Shown here: positions 38,060-47,000 of the stretch, one piece after another
Position numbering within the stretch: the stretch's first letter is position 1
Layout of the letters: the number at the start of each line of letters is the position of its first letter
Source: Zoogloeaceae bacterium G21618-S1
GTDB lineage: Bacteria > Pseudomonadota > Gammaproteobacteria > Burkholderiales > Rhodocyclaceae
DNA: 64,000 bases
Direction: 5' to 3'
Assembly: GCA_027214125.1 (NCBI GenBank)
Contig: JAPWHF010000005.1
Span: 248,951-312,950 of the forward strand
Position numbers and translations under genes: made by a program
The notes under the pieces: model-generated
What the model saw: the letters and a program-made list of their open reading frames with translations, nothing else
Told to the model about the DNA's origin: nothing
The model's database searches: none

Positions 38060-38189
38060 TACCGCCGAGTTAAAGACAACTTGCAGGGCGGCAGGCTGCT
38101 TCGGCAGCCAAATACTGCTAAAGCGTCGTCGCTCGACAGAAATCCCCCGAGCTGGCTTCGCCGGCGATTGACGGGGATTTTTTGTTTTT
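38060..38189 (+). promoter_or_regulatory. Structured metK leader ending in a terminator hairpin
   Basis: Between the promoter and metK lies an RNA of about 140 nt with ordered hairpins: CCGCC/GGCGG (38062-38066 with 38087-38091) enclosing AGTT/AACT; GGCTGC-TTCG-GCAGCC (38094-38109); a third around GTCG/CGAC; then a terminator stem AAATCCCC (38140-38147) with GGGGATTT (38173-38180), an inner GCTGGC/GCCGGC hairpin and a T-rich tail. The design is that of an attenuator or riboswitch. It does not match the SAH riboswitch that I know, nor SAM-I or SAM-II. Confidence 0.6.
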
Positions 38190-38202
38190 GGAGCATCAAT
38201 TC

Positions 38203-39369
38203 ATGGCCAATGCCTTCCTGTTTACTTCGGAATCCGTGTCCGAAGGCCATCCCGACAAAGTCGCCGACCAGGTCTCGGACGCGATCCTCGACGCCATCCT
38301 GACCGACGACCCGAACGGCCGCGTGGCCTGCGAGACGCTGGTGTCCACCGGTCTGGTGGTCATCTCGGGCGAGATCACCACCAGCACCCACATCAACTAC
38401 CGCGAAGTCGCGCAGGACACGATCCGCCGCATCGGCTACGACGACTCGTCCTCGGGCTTCGACTACAAGTCCTGCGCCATCCTCACCGCCATCAACCGCC
38501 AGTCGGCCGACATCGCCCAGGGCGTGAATGAAGGCGAGGGTCTCGACCTCGACCAGGGCGCCGGCGACCAGGGCCTGATGTTTGGCTACGCCTGCAACGA
38601 AACCCCGTCGCTGATGCCGTTGCCGATCTACTACGCCCACCGCGTGATGCAGCGCCAGGCCGAACTGCGCAAGGACGGCCGCCTGCCGTGGCTGCGCCCG
38701 GACGCCAAGTGCCAGCTCACCGTCAAGTACGTGGACGGCAAGCCGGTGGGCATCGACACCGTGGTGGTGTCCACCCAGCACCACCCGGACATCTCCCACG
38801 CCCAGCTCTCCGAAGCCGTGATCGAAGAGATCATCAAGCCGGTGCTGCCGAGCGAGATGATCGGCGAAAAGGTGCGCTACCTGATCAACCCCACTGGCCG
38901 CTTCGTGGTTGGCGGCCCGCACGGCGATTGCGGCCTGACCGGTCGCAAGATCATCGTCGACACCTACGGCGGCGCAGCCCACCACGGTGGTGGCGCGTTC
39001 TCCGGCAAGGATCCGTCCAAGGTTGACCGCTCGGCCGCCTACGCCGGCCGTTACGTGGCCAAAAATATCGTCGCCGCCGGTCTGGCCGACAAGTGCGAGG
39101 TGCAGATCGCCTACGCCATCGGCGTGGCCCAGCCCGTGTCGCTGATGGTTAACACCTTCGGCACCGGCAAGATCGAGGAAGACCACATCGAAGCCCTGGT
39201 GCGCCGCCACTTCGACCTGCGTCCGAAAGGCATCATCCAGACCCTCGACCTGCTGCGCCCGATCTACGGCAAAACGGCCGCCTACGGTCACTTCGGTCGC
39301 GACGAGCCCGAGTTCACCTGGGAAGCCACCGACAAGGCCGCCCAGCTGCGCGCCGACGCCGGCCTATAA
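38203..39369 (+). CDS. metK: S-adenosylmethionine synthetase MetK
   Basis: The 388-residue enzyme has [34 protein letters not shown] and [19 protein letters not shown] (the P-loop with Lys and the K+ site). The GGAG ribosome binding site is 9 bp before the ATG. It makes SAM from ATP and methionine. The leader upstream and the intrinsic terminator downstream show it is a monocistronic, regulated unit. The two acyltransferase genes are divergent. Confidence 0.98.
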   Translation: MANAFLFTSESVSEGHPDKVADQVSDAILDAILTDDPNGRVACETLVSTGLVVISGEITTSTHINYREVAQDTIRRIGYDDSSSGFDYKSCAILTAINRQSADIAQGVNEGEGLDLDQGAGDQGLMFGYACNETPSLMPLPIYYAHRVMQRQAELRKDGRLPWLRPDAKCQLTVKYVDGKPVGIDTVVVSTQHHPDISHAQLSEAVIEEIIKPVLPSEMIGEKVRYLINPTGRFVVGGPHGDCGLTGRKIIVDTYGGAAHHGGGAFSGKDPSKVDRSAAYAGRYVAKNIVAAGLADKCEVQIAYAIGVAQPVSLMVNTFGTGKIEEDHIEALVRRHFDLRPKGIIQTLDLLRPIYGKTAAYGHFGRDEPEFTWEATDKAAQLRADAGL

Positions 39370-39385
39370 GCGACTCACCCGCATC

Positions 39386-39420
39386 ACGAAAAACCCCGTC
39401 CGTGTGGCGGGGTTTTTCGT
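39386..39420 (+). terminator. Intrinsic terminator of metK
   Basis: ACGAAAAACCCCG (39386-39398) pairs perfectly with CGGGGTTTTTCGT (39408-39420); the T run sits in the right arm. Confidence 0.92.
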
Positions 39421-39489
39421 TGACTGGCCCGGTACTTCCACGCCGATGCGTTCCGGGTCAAACCGCCGTCTTTGGGCGACAATGCCACC

Positions 39490-40365
39490 ATGAATTCGCG
39501 CGCCAAAGCCCTCCTCCCGCTGCTCTTCGTCCTGCTCTGGAGCACCGGCTTCATCGGCGCCAAGCTTGGCCTGCCCTATGCCGAGCCGCTGACCTTCCTC
39601 AGCACACGCTATGTGCTGGTCATCGCCGTGATGCTGGGTGTTGCCTTGGCCAGCCGCGCCCCCTGGCCAAAGAGCTGGGCCATGGCCGGCCACATTGCCG
39701 CCACAGGCCTGATGGTGCACGGCCTCTACCTCGGCGGCGTCTTCGTCTCCATCAAGCACGGCCTGCCGGCGGGCGTAGCCAGCCTGGTCGTCGGCATGCA
39801 ACCGCTGCTCACCGCAGTCGGTGCCGGCTGGCTGCTGGGCGAAAAAGTCACCCGCCGGCAGTGGTTCGGACTCGCCCTCGGCTTCATCGGCGTAGCGCTG
39901 GTGGTCGGCGGTCGTGCACGGCTCGACACCGTCACCGCCGACACCCTGTGGCACATGCTGTGGCCCGCCCTTATCGCCCTGATGGGCATCACCGTCGGCA
40001 CGCTCTACCAGAAACGTCATTGCCCCAGCTTCGATCTGCGCACCGGCAGCGTCATCCAGTTCCTGCCCGCCCTGCTCGTCACCGGCCTGATCGCCGCGCA
40101 AACTGAAACCCTGCAGATCGAGTGGGACGGCCGCTTCATCTTCGCGCTGTTATGGCTCGTGCTGGTGCTCTCGGTCGGCGCCATCAGCCTGCTCAACCTG
40201 CTCATCCGCCAAGGCAGCGCCACCAACGTCGCCAGCCTGTTCTACCTCACCCCGCCGGTCACCGCGGTCATCGCTTGGGCGTTGTTCGACGAAACGCTCT
40301 CGCCGATGGCGATTGCCGGCATGGGGGTGGCGGTGGGTGGGGTGTGGCTGGCGCGTCGCGCCTGA
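39490..40365 (+). CDS. EamA/DMT-family transporter
   Basis: I start at ATG 39490. The 291-residue protein has ten predicted membrane helices in two EamA repeats of five; the first begins LLPLLFVLLWSTGFIGAK and the second at about residue 150. SLVVGMQPLLTAVGAGWLLG and TPPVTAVIAWALFDE are the family-typical end-of-repeat motifs. This RhaT/YdcZ/EamA-type family exports metabolites such as amino acids or nucleosides; no substrate can be deduced. No partner is obvious: the histidine phosphatase gene starts 44 bp downstream. Confidence 0.85.
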   Translation: MNSRAKALLPLLFVLLWSTGFIGAKLGLPYAEPLTFLSTRYVLVIAVMLGVALASRAPWPKSWAMAGHIAATGLMVHGLYLGGVFVSIKHGLPAGVASLVVGMQPLLTAVGAGWLLGEKVTRRQWFGLALGFIGVALVVGGRARLDTVTADTLWHMLWPALIALMGITVGTLYQKRHCPSFDLRTGSVIQFLPALLVTGLIAAQTETLQIEWDGRFIFALLWLVLVLSVGAISLLNLLIRQGSATNVASLFYLTPPVTAVIAWALFDETLSPMAIAGMGVAVGGVWLARRA

Positions 40366-40409
40366 ACCTTCGCCCGCCCAAGCAGTCTGCCGATGAGAGG
40401 TAGCCTGCC

Positions 40410-41042
40410 ATGACCGATCCTGATGTTCGCTCCCAACATTTCGTGTCCATCGGCCAATGGGCCAGCCTTTGGGCACTACTACTCTGCTTCCTGAGCCCAC
40501 ATGCCGCCGCGGCCAATAACGCGCACCTGGTCGATGCCTTGCGCTCCGGCGGCCTTGTCGTGCTGATCCGGCATGCCGCGACCGAATCCGGCACCGGTGA
40601 TCCACCCGGCTTCCAACTCGACGATTGCACCACTCAGCGGAATCTGTCGGTCGCCGGACGCGACCAGGCCCGCGCACTGGGCGCGTGGTTCGGTGCGCAG
40701 CGCATCCCCGTCGGCGAAGTGCGCAGTAGCCGATGGTGTCGTTGCCTCGACACCGCGAAGTTGGCTTTCGCCGCGCAGACCAAGGTGATCCCATCGCCGC
40801 CACTGGACTCCTTCTTCGATGCCCGCCATCGCGCCGACGCTGCCACCGCCGCCGCCCTGGCCGGGCTGGCCAACCCGATCGCTGGCAACCGGATCTGGGT
40901 CACGCATCAGGTCAACATCACCGCCTTGAGCGGCATTTATCCGGCGCCTGGCGAACTGGTCGTCATGCAGCCGCGCGCCCGTCCCGATGGCGGATATCGA
41001 CTTGAGCTCATGGGTCGTCTGACGCCGGGCATGGCGCCCTGA
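40410..41042 (+). CDS. Histidine phosphatase family protein, exported
   Basis: The 210-residue protein has an N-terminal signal-like helix (about residues 15-34, WASLWALLLCFLSPHAAAA) and the histidine-phosphatase motif VVLIRHAATESGTG, where RHA replaces the common RHG; a second Arg in VRSSRWCRCLDTA and a His in WVTHQVNITAL. The fold is that of phosphoglycerate-mutase-like phosphatases. The signal peptide suggests a periplasmic enzyme. The substitution of Gly by Ala beside the catalytic His is found in divergent members, so activity is likely but not certain. Confidence 0.75.
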   Translation: MTDPDVRSQHFVSIGQWASLWALLLCFLSPHAAAANNAHLVDALRSGGLVVLIRHAATESGTGDPPGFQLDDCTTQRNLSVAGRDQARALGAWFGAQRIPVGEVRSSRWCRCLDTAKLAFAAQTKVIPSPPLDSFFDARHRADAATAAALAGLANPIAGNRIWVTHQVNITALSGIYPAPGELVVMQPRARPDGGYRLELMGRLTPGMAP

Positions 41043-41111
41043 CGCATCGCACCGGCACGGCTTGCCGAGCACGGCGTTAGAATGCCGGCATCCCCTCGAC
41101 GGAGTATCGCC

Positions 41112-41432
41112 ATGCTGATGAGCACTACCCCCACTCTCGAAGGCCAGACCATCACCCGCTATCTCGGCGTGGTCAATGGCGAGGCCATCATTGGCGCCAA
41201 CATCTTCAAGGACATGTTCGCCGCCGTGCGCAACGTGGTCGGCGGTCGCGCCGGGGCGTATGAACGCACGCTGGCCGATGCACGCAATATCGCCTTCGAA
41301 GAAGCCGCCGAGGCCGCGTCCAAGCTCGGAGCCAACGCGGTGGTCGGCATCGATGTCGACTATGAAGTGCTCGGCTCCGACAACGGCATGTTGATGGTGT
41401 GCGTGAGCGGCACGGCCGTGGTTGTCGGTTGA
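41112..41432 (+). CDS. YbjQ/DUF74 family protein
   Basis: The 106-residue protein matches YbjQ (DUF74). Motifs are [36 protein letters not shown] and a C-terminal [16 protein letters not shown] strand pair. YbjQ homologues form pentameric rings resembling heavy-metal-binding or lipid-binding domains, but their function is not established. ATG at 41112 is preceded by GGAG at 9 bp. A DinB-family gene follows 12 bp downstream on the same strand, suggesting an operon, possibly of stress genes. Confidence 0.85.
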   Translation: MLMSTTPTLEGQTITRYLGVVNGEAIIGANIFKDMFAAVRNVVGGRAGAYERTLADARNIAFEEAAEAASKLGANAVVGIDVDYEVLGSDNGMLMVCVSGTAVVVG

Positions 41433-41444
41433 CCGGTCGTCGCC

Positions 41445-42002
41445 ATGGACCGAATCGCTCATATGCGCGCAATGGCGCATTACAACCGCTGGATGAACGA
41501 GCGCCTGTACGCGGCCGCGGCCACACTCGACCACGACGCGCTGCATGCCGACCGCGGTGCCTTTTTCGGCTCGCTGTTTGGCACGCTCAACCATATCGTG
41601 GTCGCCGACACGGTCTGGCTCAAACGCTTTGCCACGCTGCCGGCCTGCCTCACTACGCTGGCCCCCCTGCGCGATGAGCCGCAACCCGCGGCCCTCGACG
41701 CGCCGCGCTGCCCCGACCTGCAGGCACTCACCGCGCATCGCGAAAAACTCGACGCCCTGATTACCGACTGGGCGAGCACGCTCACCGACGCCGATCTCGA
41801 CGCGGCGCTGCCCTACCACAACATGCGCGGCATCCCGGCCACGCGCAATGTCTTCGCGCTGCTGATGCATTTCTTCAACCACCAGACCCACCACCGCGGT
41901 CAGGCCACCACGCTGCTGTCGCAGTCCGGCGTCGACATGGGCGCCACCGATCTGTTGCTGCTGATCCCCGACCTCAACGACCCGCCGGTCGCCACGCCGT
42001 GA
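41445..42002 (+). CDS. DinB family protein
   Basis: The 185-residue protein is a four-helix-bundle DinB/YfiT domain. The three metal-ligand His are probably in [30 protein letters not shown] (HxxxH). The family includes thiol transferases (BST, mycothiol- or glutathione-type) and nickel-binding enzymes. The gene overlaps ruvC by 4 bp (GTGA), so it is co-transcribed with it. The link to DNA damage in E. coli naming refers to a different DinB; here the domain does not imply a polymerase. Confidence 0.85.
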   Translation: MDRIAHMRAMAHYNRWMNERLYAAAATLDHDALHADRGAFFGSLFGTLNHIVVADTVWLKRFATLPACLTTLAPLRDEPQPAALDAPRCPDLQALTAHREKLDALITDWASTLTDADLDAALPYHNMRGIPATRNVFALLMHFFNHQTHHRGQATTLLSQSGVDMGATDLLLLIPDLNDPPVATP

Positions 42003-42553
42003 GCGGCACCGCCTCGGCCATCACCGCCACCCGCATCCTCGGACTCGACCCCGGCCTGCGGGTAACAGGCTTCGGCGTCATCGACACCCTCGGCCAGCAG
42101 CTGCGCTATGTGGCCAGCGGCTGCATCAAGACCCAGGATGGCGAGCTGCCCGGCCGGCTCAAGACCCTGCTCGACGGCGTGCGCGAAGTGATCGCCACCT
42201 ACCAGCCCGATCAGGTCGCGGTCGAGAAAGTCTTTGTAAACGTGAACCCGCAATCGACCCTGCTGCTCGGTCAAGCGCGCGGCGCGGTCATTTGTGGCGC
42301 CGTCTCCTGCGACTTGCCGGTGCTCGAATACACCGCGCTGCAGGTCAAGCAGGCGGTGGTCGGCCATGGCAAGGCGCACAAGGACCAAGTGCAGCACATG
42401 GTCCAGCGCCTGCTCGACCTCGCCGCCGCGCCGCAGGCGGACGCCGCCGACGCGCTGGCCTGCGCCATCTGCCATGCCCACGGCGGGCTGGGTCTGGGCG
42501 CGCTTGCCACCGCCGGCATGCGCCGCCGGGGCGGACGCATCAGCGCGCGGTAG
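41999..42553 (+). CDS. ruvC: Crossover junction endodeoxyribonuclease RuvC
   Basis: GTG at 41999 overlaps the DinB stop codon; the protein has 184 residues. RNase-H fold motifs are [18 protein letters not shown] (first Asp), [20 protein letters not shown] (Glu) and [17 protein letters not shown] (Asp pair). RuvC resolves Holliday junctions. In most bacteria it is next to ruvA; here it is 21 kb away, coupled to DinB. The three Ruv proteins of the window are nevertheless all present and intact. Confidence 0.95.
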   Translation: MSGTASAITATRILGLDPGLRVTGFGVIDTLGQQLRYVASGCIKTQDGELPGRLKTLLDGVREVIATYQPDQVAVEKVFVNVNPQSTLLLGQARGAVICGAVSCDLPVLEYTALQVKQAVVGHGKAHKDQVQHMVQRLLDLAAAPQADAADALACAICHAHGGLGLGALATAGMRRRGGRISAR

Positions 42554-42555
42554 TC

Positions 42556-42831
42556 ATGGTCACGCGGTTGATTTATGCCATCCTCGGCTGCGTACTCAGC
42601 GCCATATTGCTGTGGTGGCTGCTCGGTGAAATTGCCATTCAGTATGAAATGGCCGCCACCAATACGCCGACACGCGAAGCCCTTGGGGACGACCTGGGAT
42701 TTGGCATGCTGATTGGATTGGTGGTTTTTCCGCTCACTGTGCTCGGTAGCGTGCTCACCGGCATCGTCACCTGGTTCGTACTTCGGGCGCGCGCGAATCG
42801 CGTACATGAATCTGCTTCACCCCCGCCCTGA
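42556..42831 (+). CDS. Small membrane protein, unknown
   Basis: This 91-residue protein starts 2 bp after the ruvC stop. Two hydrophobic helices (about residues 4-24 and 49-74; VTRLIYAILGCVLSAILLWW is the first) are joined by a polar loop and followed by a basic tail ending SASPPP. I do not recognise a domain. The gap of 94 bp to lutA probably holds the lutABC promoter. Spacing to ruvC supports coding status; a role is not apparent. Confidence 0.55.
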   Translation: MVTRLIYAILGCVLSAILLWWLLGEIAIQYEMAATNTPTREALGDDLGFGMLIGLVVFPLTVLGSVLTGIVTWFVLRARANRVHESASPPP

Positions 42832-42925
42832 AAAGCTTTCGCTTGTGGCAGGCGGCGCGCACTGACTACTATCAGACTCACGATGCGACCGCCAGGCAGC
42901 GGTTCGCGCACTTTGGAGGCAAGCA

Positions 42926-43711
42926 ATGTCCGATACCCCCACCAAGCCGCGCCCCCGCGTTGGCCTGTTCGCCACCTGCGTGATGAACGCCTTCCGGCCA
43001 AGCATCGGCTTTGCCAGCGCCAAGCTGCTCGAAGACGCCGGCTGCCATGTGAGCGTGCCCGCCGCACAAACCTGTTGCGGCCAGCCCGGCCTCAACAGCG
43101 GTGACGAAGACAGCGCCCTCGCACTGGCCAAACAAGTCATCGAAGCCTTCGAAGAATTCGACTACGTGGTCGGCCCCTCCGGCTCGTGCATGGCCACCAT
43201 CCGCCACGATTACCCCAATCTGTTCGCTGACATGGCCGACTGGCGCAAGCGCGCCGAAGCCCTGGCGGCCAAGAGCTACGAGCTGCTGTCCTTCCTCACC
43301 GATGTGATGGGCGTGACCGAAGTCGACGCCGAGTACCACGGCACCATCACCTATCACGATTCCTGTAGCGGCCTGCGCAGCATGGGCGTCAAGGGTCAGC
43401 CGCGCCAGCTGCTCGGTACGGTGAAGGGCCTGACGATCAAGGAAATGGAAGACACCGATGTGTGCTGCGGCTTTGGCGGCACCTTCTGCGTCAAGTACCC
43501 CGAAATCTCCGAGAAGATGGCCGACGACAAGCTCGCCAACGCCGCGGCCACCGGCGCCGACACGCTGCTCGGCGGCGACCTCGGCTGCCTGCTGCACTTG
43601 GCCGGGCGCCTGCGCCGCAAGGGCTCGCCGGTCAAGGTCTATCACACCGCCGAAGTGCTGGCCGGCCTGGCCGATGGCCCGAGTCTGGGCGAAGCCCCGA
43701 AGGAAGCCTGA
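42926..43711 (+). CDS. lutA: Lactate utilisation protein LutA (CCG iron-sulfur)
   Basis: The 261-residue protein contains two CCG domains: Cys in FATCVMNAFRPSIG with QTCCGQPGLNSGD, and YHDSCSGLRSMG with DVCCGFGGTFCVKYPE. This is the LutA/GlcF-like subunit that binds a non-cubane iron-sulfur cluster through the CCG motifs and passes electrons, as part of LutABC, the cytoplasmic L-lactate oxidation complex. The ribosome binding site (GGAGG) sits 8 bp before the ATG. lutB starts 2 bp after the stop. Confidence 0.9.
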   Translation: MSDTPTKPRPRVGLFATCVMNAFRPSIGFASAKLLEDAGCHVSVPAAQTCCGQPGLNSGDEDSALALAKQVIEAFEEFDYVVGPSGSCMATIRHDYPNLFADMADWRKRAEALAAKSYELLSFLTDVMGVTEVDAEYHGTITYHDSCSGLRSMGVKGQPRQLLGTVKGLTIKEMEDTDVCCGFGGTFCVKYPEISEKMADDKLANAAATGADTLLGGDLGCLLHLAGRLRRKGSPVKVYHTAEVLAGLADGPSLGEAPKEA

Positions 43712-43713
43712 TC

Positions 43714-45123
43714 ATGGAATTCCGCTCCCCCGAGTTCAAGACCCGCGCGGTGCATGCCCTGCATGACGCCAACCTGCAAAAGGCTTTGAGCAACACCAAG
43801 GCCGGCTTTGTGGTCAAGCGCGCCCAGGCCGCCGCCGAGATGCCCGAGTTCGAGGCGCTGCGCGACACCGCCGCCGAGATCAAGAACCACGTCCTCGCCA
43901 ATCTCGACCACTACCTCGAAAAGTACGAAGCCGCGGTCACCGCCGCCGGTGGCCATGTGCACTACGCCACCGACGCCGAAGACGCGCGCCGCATCATCCT
44001 CGGCATCTGCAAAAAGGCCAACGCCAAACGGATCACCAAGGGCAAGTCGATGGTCTCCGAAGAGATGAGTCTCAACGAGGCGCTGATCGGCGAGGGCTAC
44101 GAAGTGGTCGAGACCGACCTGGGCGAGTACATCATCCAGCTCGCCGACGAGCCGCCCTCGCACATCATCGCGCCGGCCATCCACAAGACCAAGGACCAGG
44201 TCGCCGACCTCTTCGCCGCCGCCCACAACAAGCCACGCAAGACCGACCGCGCCGCGCTGGTGGCCGAAGCGCGCGAAGTGCTGCGCGAGAAGTACTTCAC
44301 CGCCGAGGTCGGCATCACCGGTGGCAACTTCCTGGTGGCCGAAACCGGCTCGTCCGTCATCGTCACCAACGAAGGCAACGGCGACCTCACCCAGACGCTG
44401 GCCAAGGTGCACATCGTCACCAGCGGCATCGAGCGCGTGATCCCCACGCTCGACGACCTCTCCGTGTTCCTGCGCATTCTGGCGCGCAGCGCCACCGGCC
44501 AGGAGACCGAAAGCTACACCACCTTCTCCACCGGCCCGCGCCGCCCGGGCGACATCGACGGCCCCGAGGAATACCACGTGGTGCTGCTCGACAACGGCCG
44601 CTCCAAGATGCTCGGCAGCCGCTTCCAGGACATGCTGCGCTGCATCCGCTGCGGCGCCTGCATGAACCACTGCCCGGTCTATGGCTCCATCGGCGGCCAC
44701 GCCTACGGCTGGGTCTACCCCGGCCCGATGGGCTCGGTGCTCACCCCGCTGATCAAGGGCATGGACGGCACCTACGACCTGCCCAATGCCTGCACACTCA
44801 ACGGCCGCTGCCAATCGGTGTGCCCGGTGCGCATCCCGCTGCCCGATCTGCTGCGCGAGATCCGCCATCAGCAGTTCCGCAAGGACATGACACCAAAACG
44901 CCAGAAACAGGCGCTCAAACTGTGGCGCTATGTGGCCGAGCGGCCAAAGCTTTACCACTTCGCCGAGCGCATCGGCGTGCGCATTCTGGCCAGCATGGCC
45001 AACGGCAAGGGCAAGCTGCGCAGCCTGCCCTTCGACCCCGGCTGGACCGGCGCGCGCGACCTGCCCGCCCCCACCGGACGCACCTTCCTCGAACTGTGGC
45101 AAGCCAAGCGGGGTGACAAATGA
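43714..45123 (+). CDS. lutB: Lactate utilisation iron-sulfur protein LutB
   Basis: The 469-residue protein has an N-terminal LUD domain (about 1-250: GGHVHYATDAEDARRIILGI, KGKSMVSEEMSLNEAL) and a C-terminal ferredoxin-like part with CIRCGACMNHCPVYG and CTLNGRCQSVCPVRIP, two 4Fe-4S motifs. This is LutB. The C-terminal extension (about 60 residues) contains YHFAERIGVRILASM. It is the central electron-transfer subunit of LutABC. The stop overlaps lutC by 4 bp. Confidence 0.93.
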   Translation: MEFRSPEFKTRAVHALHDANLQKALSNTKAGFVVKRAQAAAEMPEFEALRDTAAEIKNHVLANLDHYLEKYEAAVTAAGGHVHYATDAEDARRIILGICKKANAKRITKGKSMVSEEMSLNEALIGEGYEVVETDLGEYIIQLADEPPSHIIAPAIHKTKDQVADLFAAAHNKPRKTDRAALVAEAREVLREKYFTAEVGITGGNFLVAETGSSVIVTNEGNGDLTQTLAKVHIVTSGIERVIPTLDDLSVFLRILARSATGQETESYTTFSTGPRRPGDIDGPEEYHVVLLDNGRSKMLGSRFQDMLRCIRCGACMNHCPVYGSIGGHAYGWVYPGPMGSVLTPLIKGMDGTYDLPNACTLNGRCQSVCPVRIPLPDLLREIRHQQFRKDMTPKRQKQALKLWRYVAERPKLYHFAERIGVRILASMANGKGKLRSLPFDPGWTGARDLPAPTGRTFLELWQAKRGDK

Positions 45124-45764
45124 GCAGCCGCGACACCATCTTCAAGGCCATCCGACAGGGCCTCGGCCGCGGCCCGCTCGACGACGCTGCACGCGCCAAA
45201 CTCGACGCACGCATCGCCGAACCACCGCAGCACATCCGCGCCACGGTGGACGACGCCGATCTGGTCGCCCGCTTCGCCCAGCGCTTCGAATCGCGCTCCG
45301 GCACCACCGAGCGCATCGCCAGCCTGGCCGACGTGCCCGCCGCCGTCGCGGCACTGGCCGAAAGCTATGCCATCGCGCCATCGGCCGTCGTCGGCACCGC
45401 CCTGGGCGAACTCGCCTGGCCGGAGGGCTGGCAGATTGACCACGGCGCTGCCACCATCGACGTCATGCTCGGCGTCTCGCTCGCCTGGCGCGGCATCGCC
45501 GAGACCGGCAGCATCCTCATGCTCTCCGGCCCCGAGCGCCCGATCACCCACAACTTCGTGCCCGAAACCCATGTCGTCGTGCTGCCGGTCGAACACCTCG
45601 TCCGCCACTACGAAGACTGCTGGGTCGCCCTGCGCGAGGCCGGCCAAGGCGCCCCGCGCGCCATGAACTTCATCTCCGGCCCCTCGCGCACCGGCGACGT
45701 CGAACAGACCATCGAACTCGGCGCGCATGGACCACGGCGGATGCATGTGTTGATTCTGGGGTAA
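45120..45764 (+). CDS. lutC: Lactate utilisation protein LutC
   Basis: The 214-residue protein is an LUD domain (LutC/YkgG) with VGTALGELAWPEGWQIDHG, GIAETGSILMLSGPERPI and HVVVLPVEHLV, the last part of LutABC. Its ATG overlaps the lutB stop (ATGA). No lactate permease, such as lldP or lctP, and no GntR-type lutR regulator are near; both may lie elsewhere. The operon probably oxidises L-lactate to pyruvate with electrons going to the respiratory chain. The end is followed by about 170 bp before a repeat hairpin. Confidence 0.92.
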   Translation: MSSRDTIFKAIRQGLGRGPLDDAARAKLDARIAEPPQHIRATVDDADLVARFAQRFESRSGTTERIASLADVPAAVAALAESYAIAPSAVVGTALGELAWPEGWQIDHGAATIDVMLGVSLAWRGIAETGSILMLSGPERPITHNFVPETHVVVLPVEHLVRHYEDCWVALREAGQGAPRAMNFISGPSRTGDVEQTIELGAHGPRRMHVLILG

Positions 45765-45932
45765 AGCCGCCCCACGTCGGGTGGGCAGCTCACCGCCCAT
45801 CCGCACTATTTGCCGTGAGGCACGATGGTGGGCTGCGAAGCTGACCACCCTACGAAGTCGCACCGTCGCGCCTGAACACGCACAGATGCCTGTGCTCGAT
45901 GGCTTCACTGCGGGCAGCGGCATCACGGCCAT

Positions 45933-46015
45933 CGTAGGGCGGATAAGCGCAGCGCATCCGCCATCGGTGGGAGCAAGGGGCGCGGCGGATGCGCCTGCGG
46001 CTTATCCGCCCTACG
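45933..46015. repeat. REP-like palindrome downstream of the LysR gene
   Basis: Inverted arms of about 30 bp (cgtagggcggataagcgcag at 45933-45952 and its relative at 45984-46015) form a long hairpin. The right arm provides the stop codon (46011-46013) of the LysR gene. An 18-bp segment, AAGCGCAGCGCATCCGCC (45945-45962), recurs exactly at 48813-48830. Confidence 0.8.
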
Positions 46016-46901
46016 ACAGCTCGCGGGCGAGGTCGATGAAGGCGCGCAGCGGTGCCGGCATCTGGCGACGGCTCGAGGTGTAGAGGTAGAAGTGTTCGGC
46101 CGGCGGCATCCAGTCGGCCAGCACCGGCACCAGGGTGCCCGCGTCGATAGCATCGGCTGCCAGCGAAGCGAGCCCATAGGCCAGGCCCAGGCCGGCCTGA
46201 GCGGCGTTTAGCGCCATGGCGTGATCATTCACGATGAGGGCGGCCTTCACCTCCACCGCGCGGCTCACGCCAGCCCGTTCGAATTCCCAGCGATACACCA
46301 CACCACTCGGAAAGCGCTGGCCGATGCAGGCATGCGCCAGCACATCTTCCGGCGTGCGCGGCGCCGGATGGGTCGCCAGATAACTCGGCGAGGCAACTGC
46401 CGTGAAGCGCTGCGGCAGACCGATCGGCAGCGCGACGCGGTCGGCGGCGAGGCGCTCACCAAAGCGGATGCCTGCATCGAAACCCTCGGCCACGATATCG
46501 ACCAGCCCGTCGTCGGCCACCACCTCGACCGCCACCTCCGGGTAGCGCACCCGGAACGCACTCAAGATCGGCAGCAGCACGGCGTGCATGGCAATCCGCG
46601 GCACCGTCAGGCGCAAGCTCCCGCGCGGCGTGTCGCGAAAAGCGTTGAGCTCGTCGAGCGCCTGCGCGATATCGCTCAGCGCCGGATCGAGCCGGTCGAG
46701 CAGACGCGCACCGGCCTCGGTCGGCATCACGCTGCGGGTGCTGCGATTGAGCAGGCGCACCCCCAGCCGTTCTTCGAGCCCGCGCACCGCATGGCTCAGC
46801 GCCGAGGCCGACACGCCCATCTCGTCGGCCGCGCGCCGAAAGCTGCGCTGCCGCGCCACGCTGGCAAAGGCCGCCAGCTCGCCGTAGTCACTTCGTTTCA
46901 T
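46011..46901 (-). CDS. LysR-family transcription regulator
   Basis: The 296-residue protein has a LysR winged helix (residues 5-64: FRRAADEMGVSASALSHAVR as the helix-turn-helix) and a periplasmic-binding-like effector domain from about residue 90. It is divergent from the SGNH/aldo-keto reductase operon, 99 bp away, and is therefore the natural candidate to control it, in the classical LysR arrangement. The stop lies in a REP-like palindrome. The effector is unknown. Confidence 0.9.
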   Translation of the reverse strand: MKRSDYGELAAFASVARQRSFRRAADEMGVSASALSHAVRGLEERLGVRLLNRSTRSVMPTEAGARLLDRLDPALSDIAQALDELNAFRDTPRGSLRLTVPRIAMHAVLLPILSAFRVRYPEVAVEVVADDGLVDIVAEGFDAGIRFGERLAADRVALPIGLPQRFTAVASPSYLATHPAPRTPEDVLAHACIGQRFPSGVVYRWEFERAGVSRAVEVKAALIVNDHAMALNAAQAGLGLAYGLASLAADAIDAGTLVPVLADWMPPAEHFYLYTSSRRQMPAPLRAFIDLARELS

Positions 46902-47000
46902 TGCTGAATTCTACTCATGACGACATCAAGCAAGCATCGGATTGTCTGAACAATCGATCCGCGCGATCCTGCTCCACATCCCCTTATGCCGGAGTACCCG

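Noticed and set aside
38060-38189. A SAH-type or SAM-II riboswitch upstream of metK.
   Set aside because: The known conserved cores of those classes are not found; I report only an uncharacterised structured leader.
38059-39291. A 410-codon minus-strand frame across metK.
   Set aside because: It is a mirror of a certain metK gene; the product has no domain and no start context.
40410-41042. A dead phosphatase because RHG is RHA.
   Set aside because: The catalytic His and both Arg are present, and Ala at that place occurs in the family, so I do not call it inactive.
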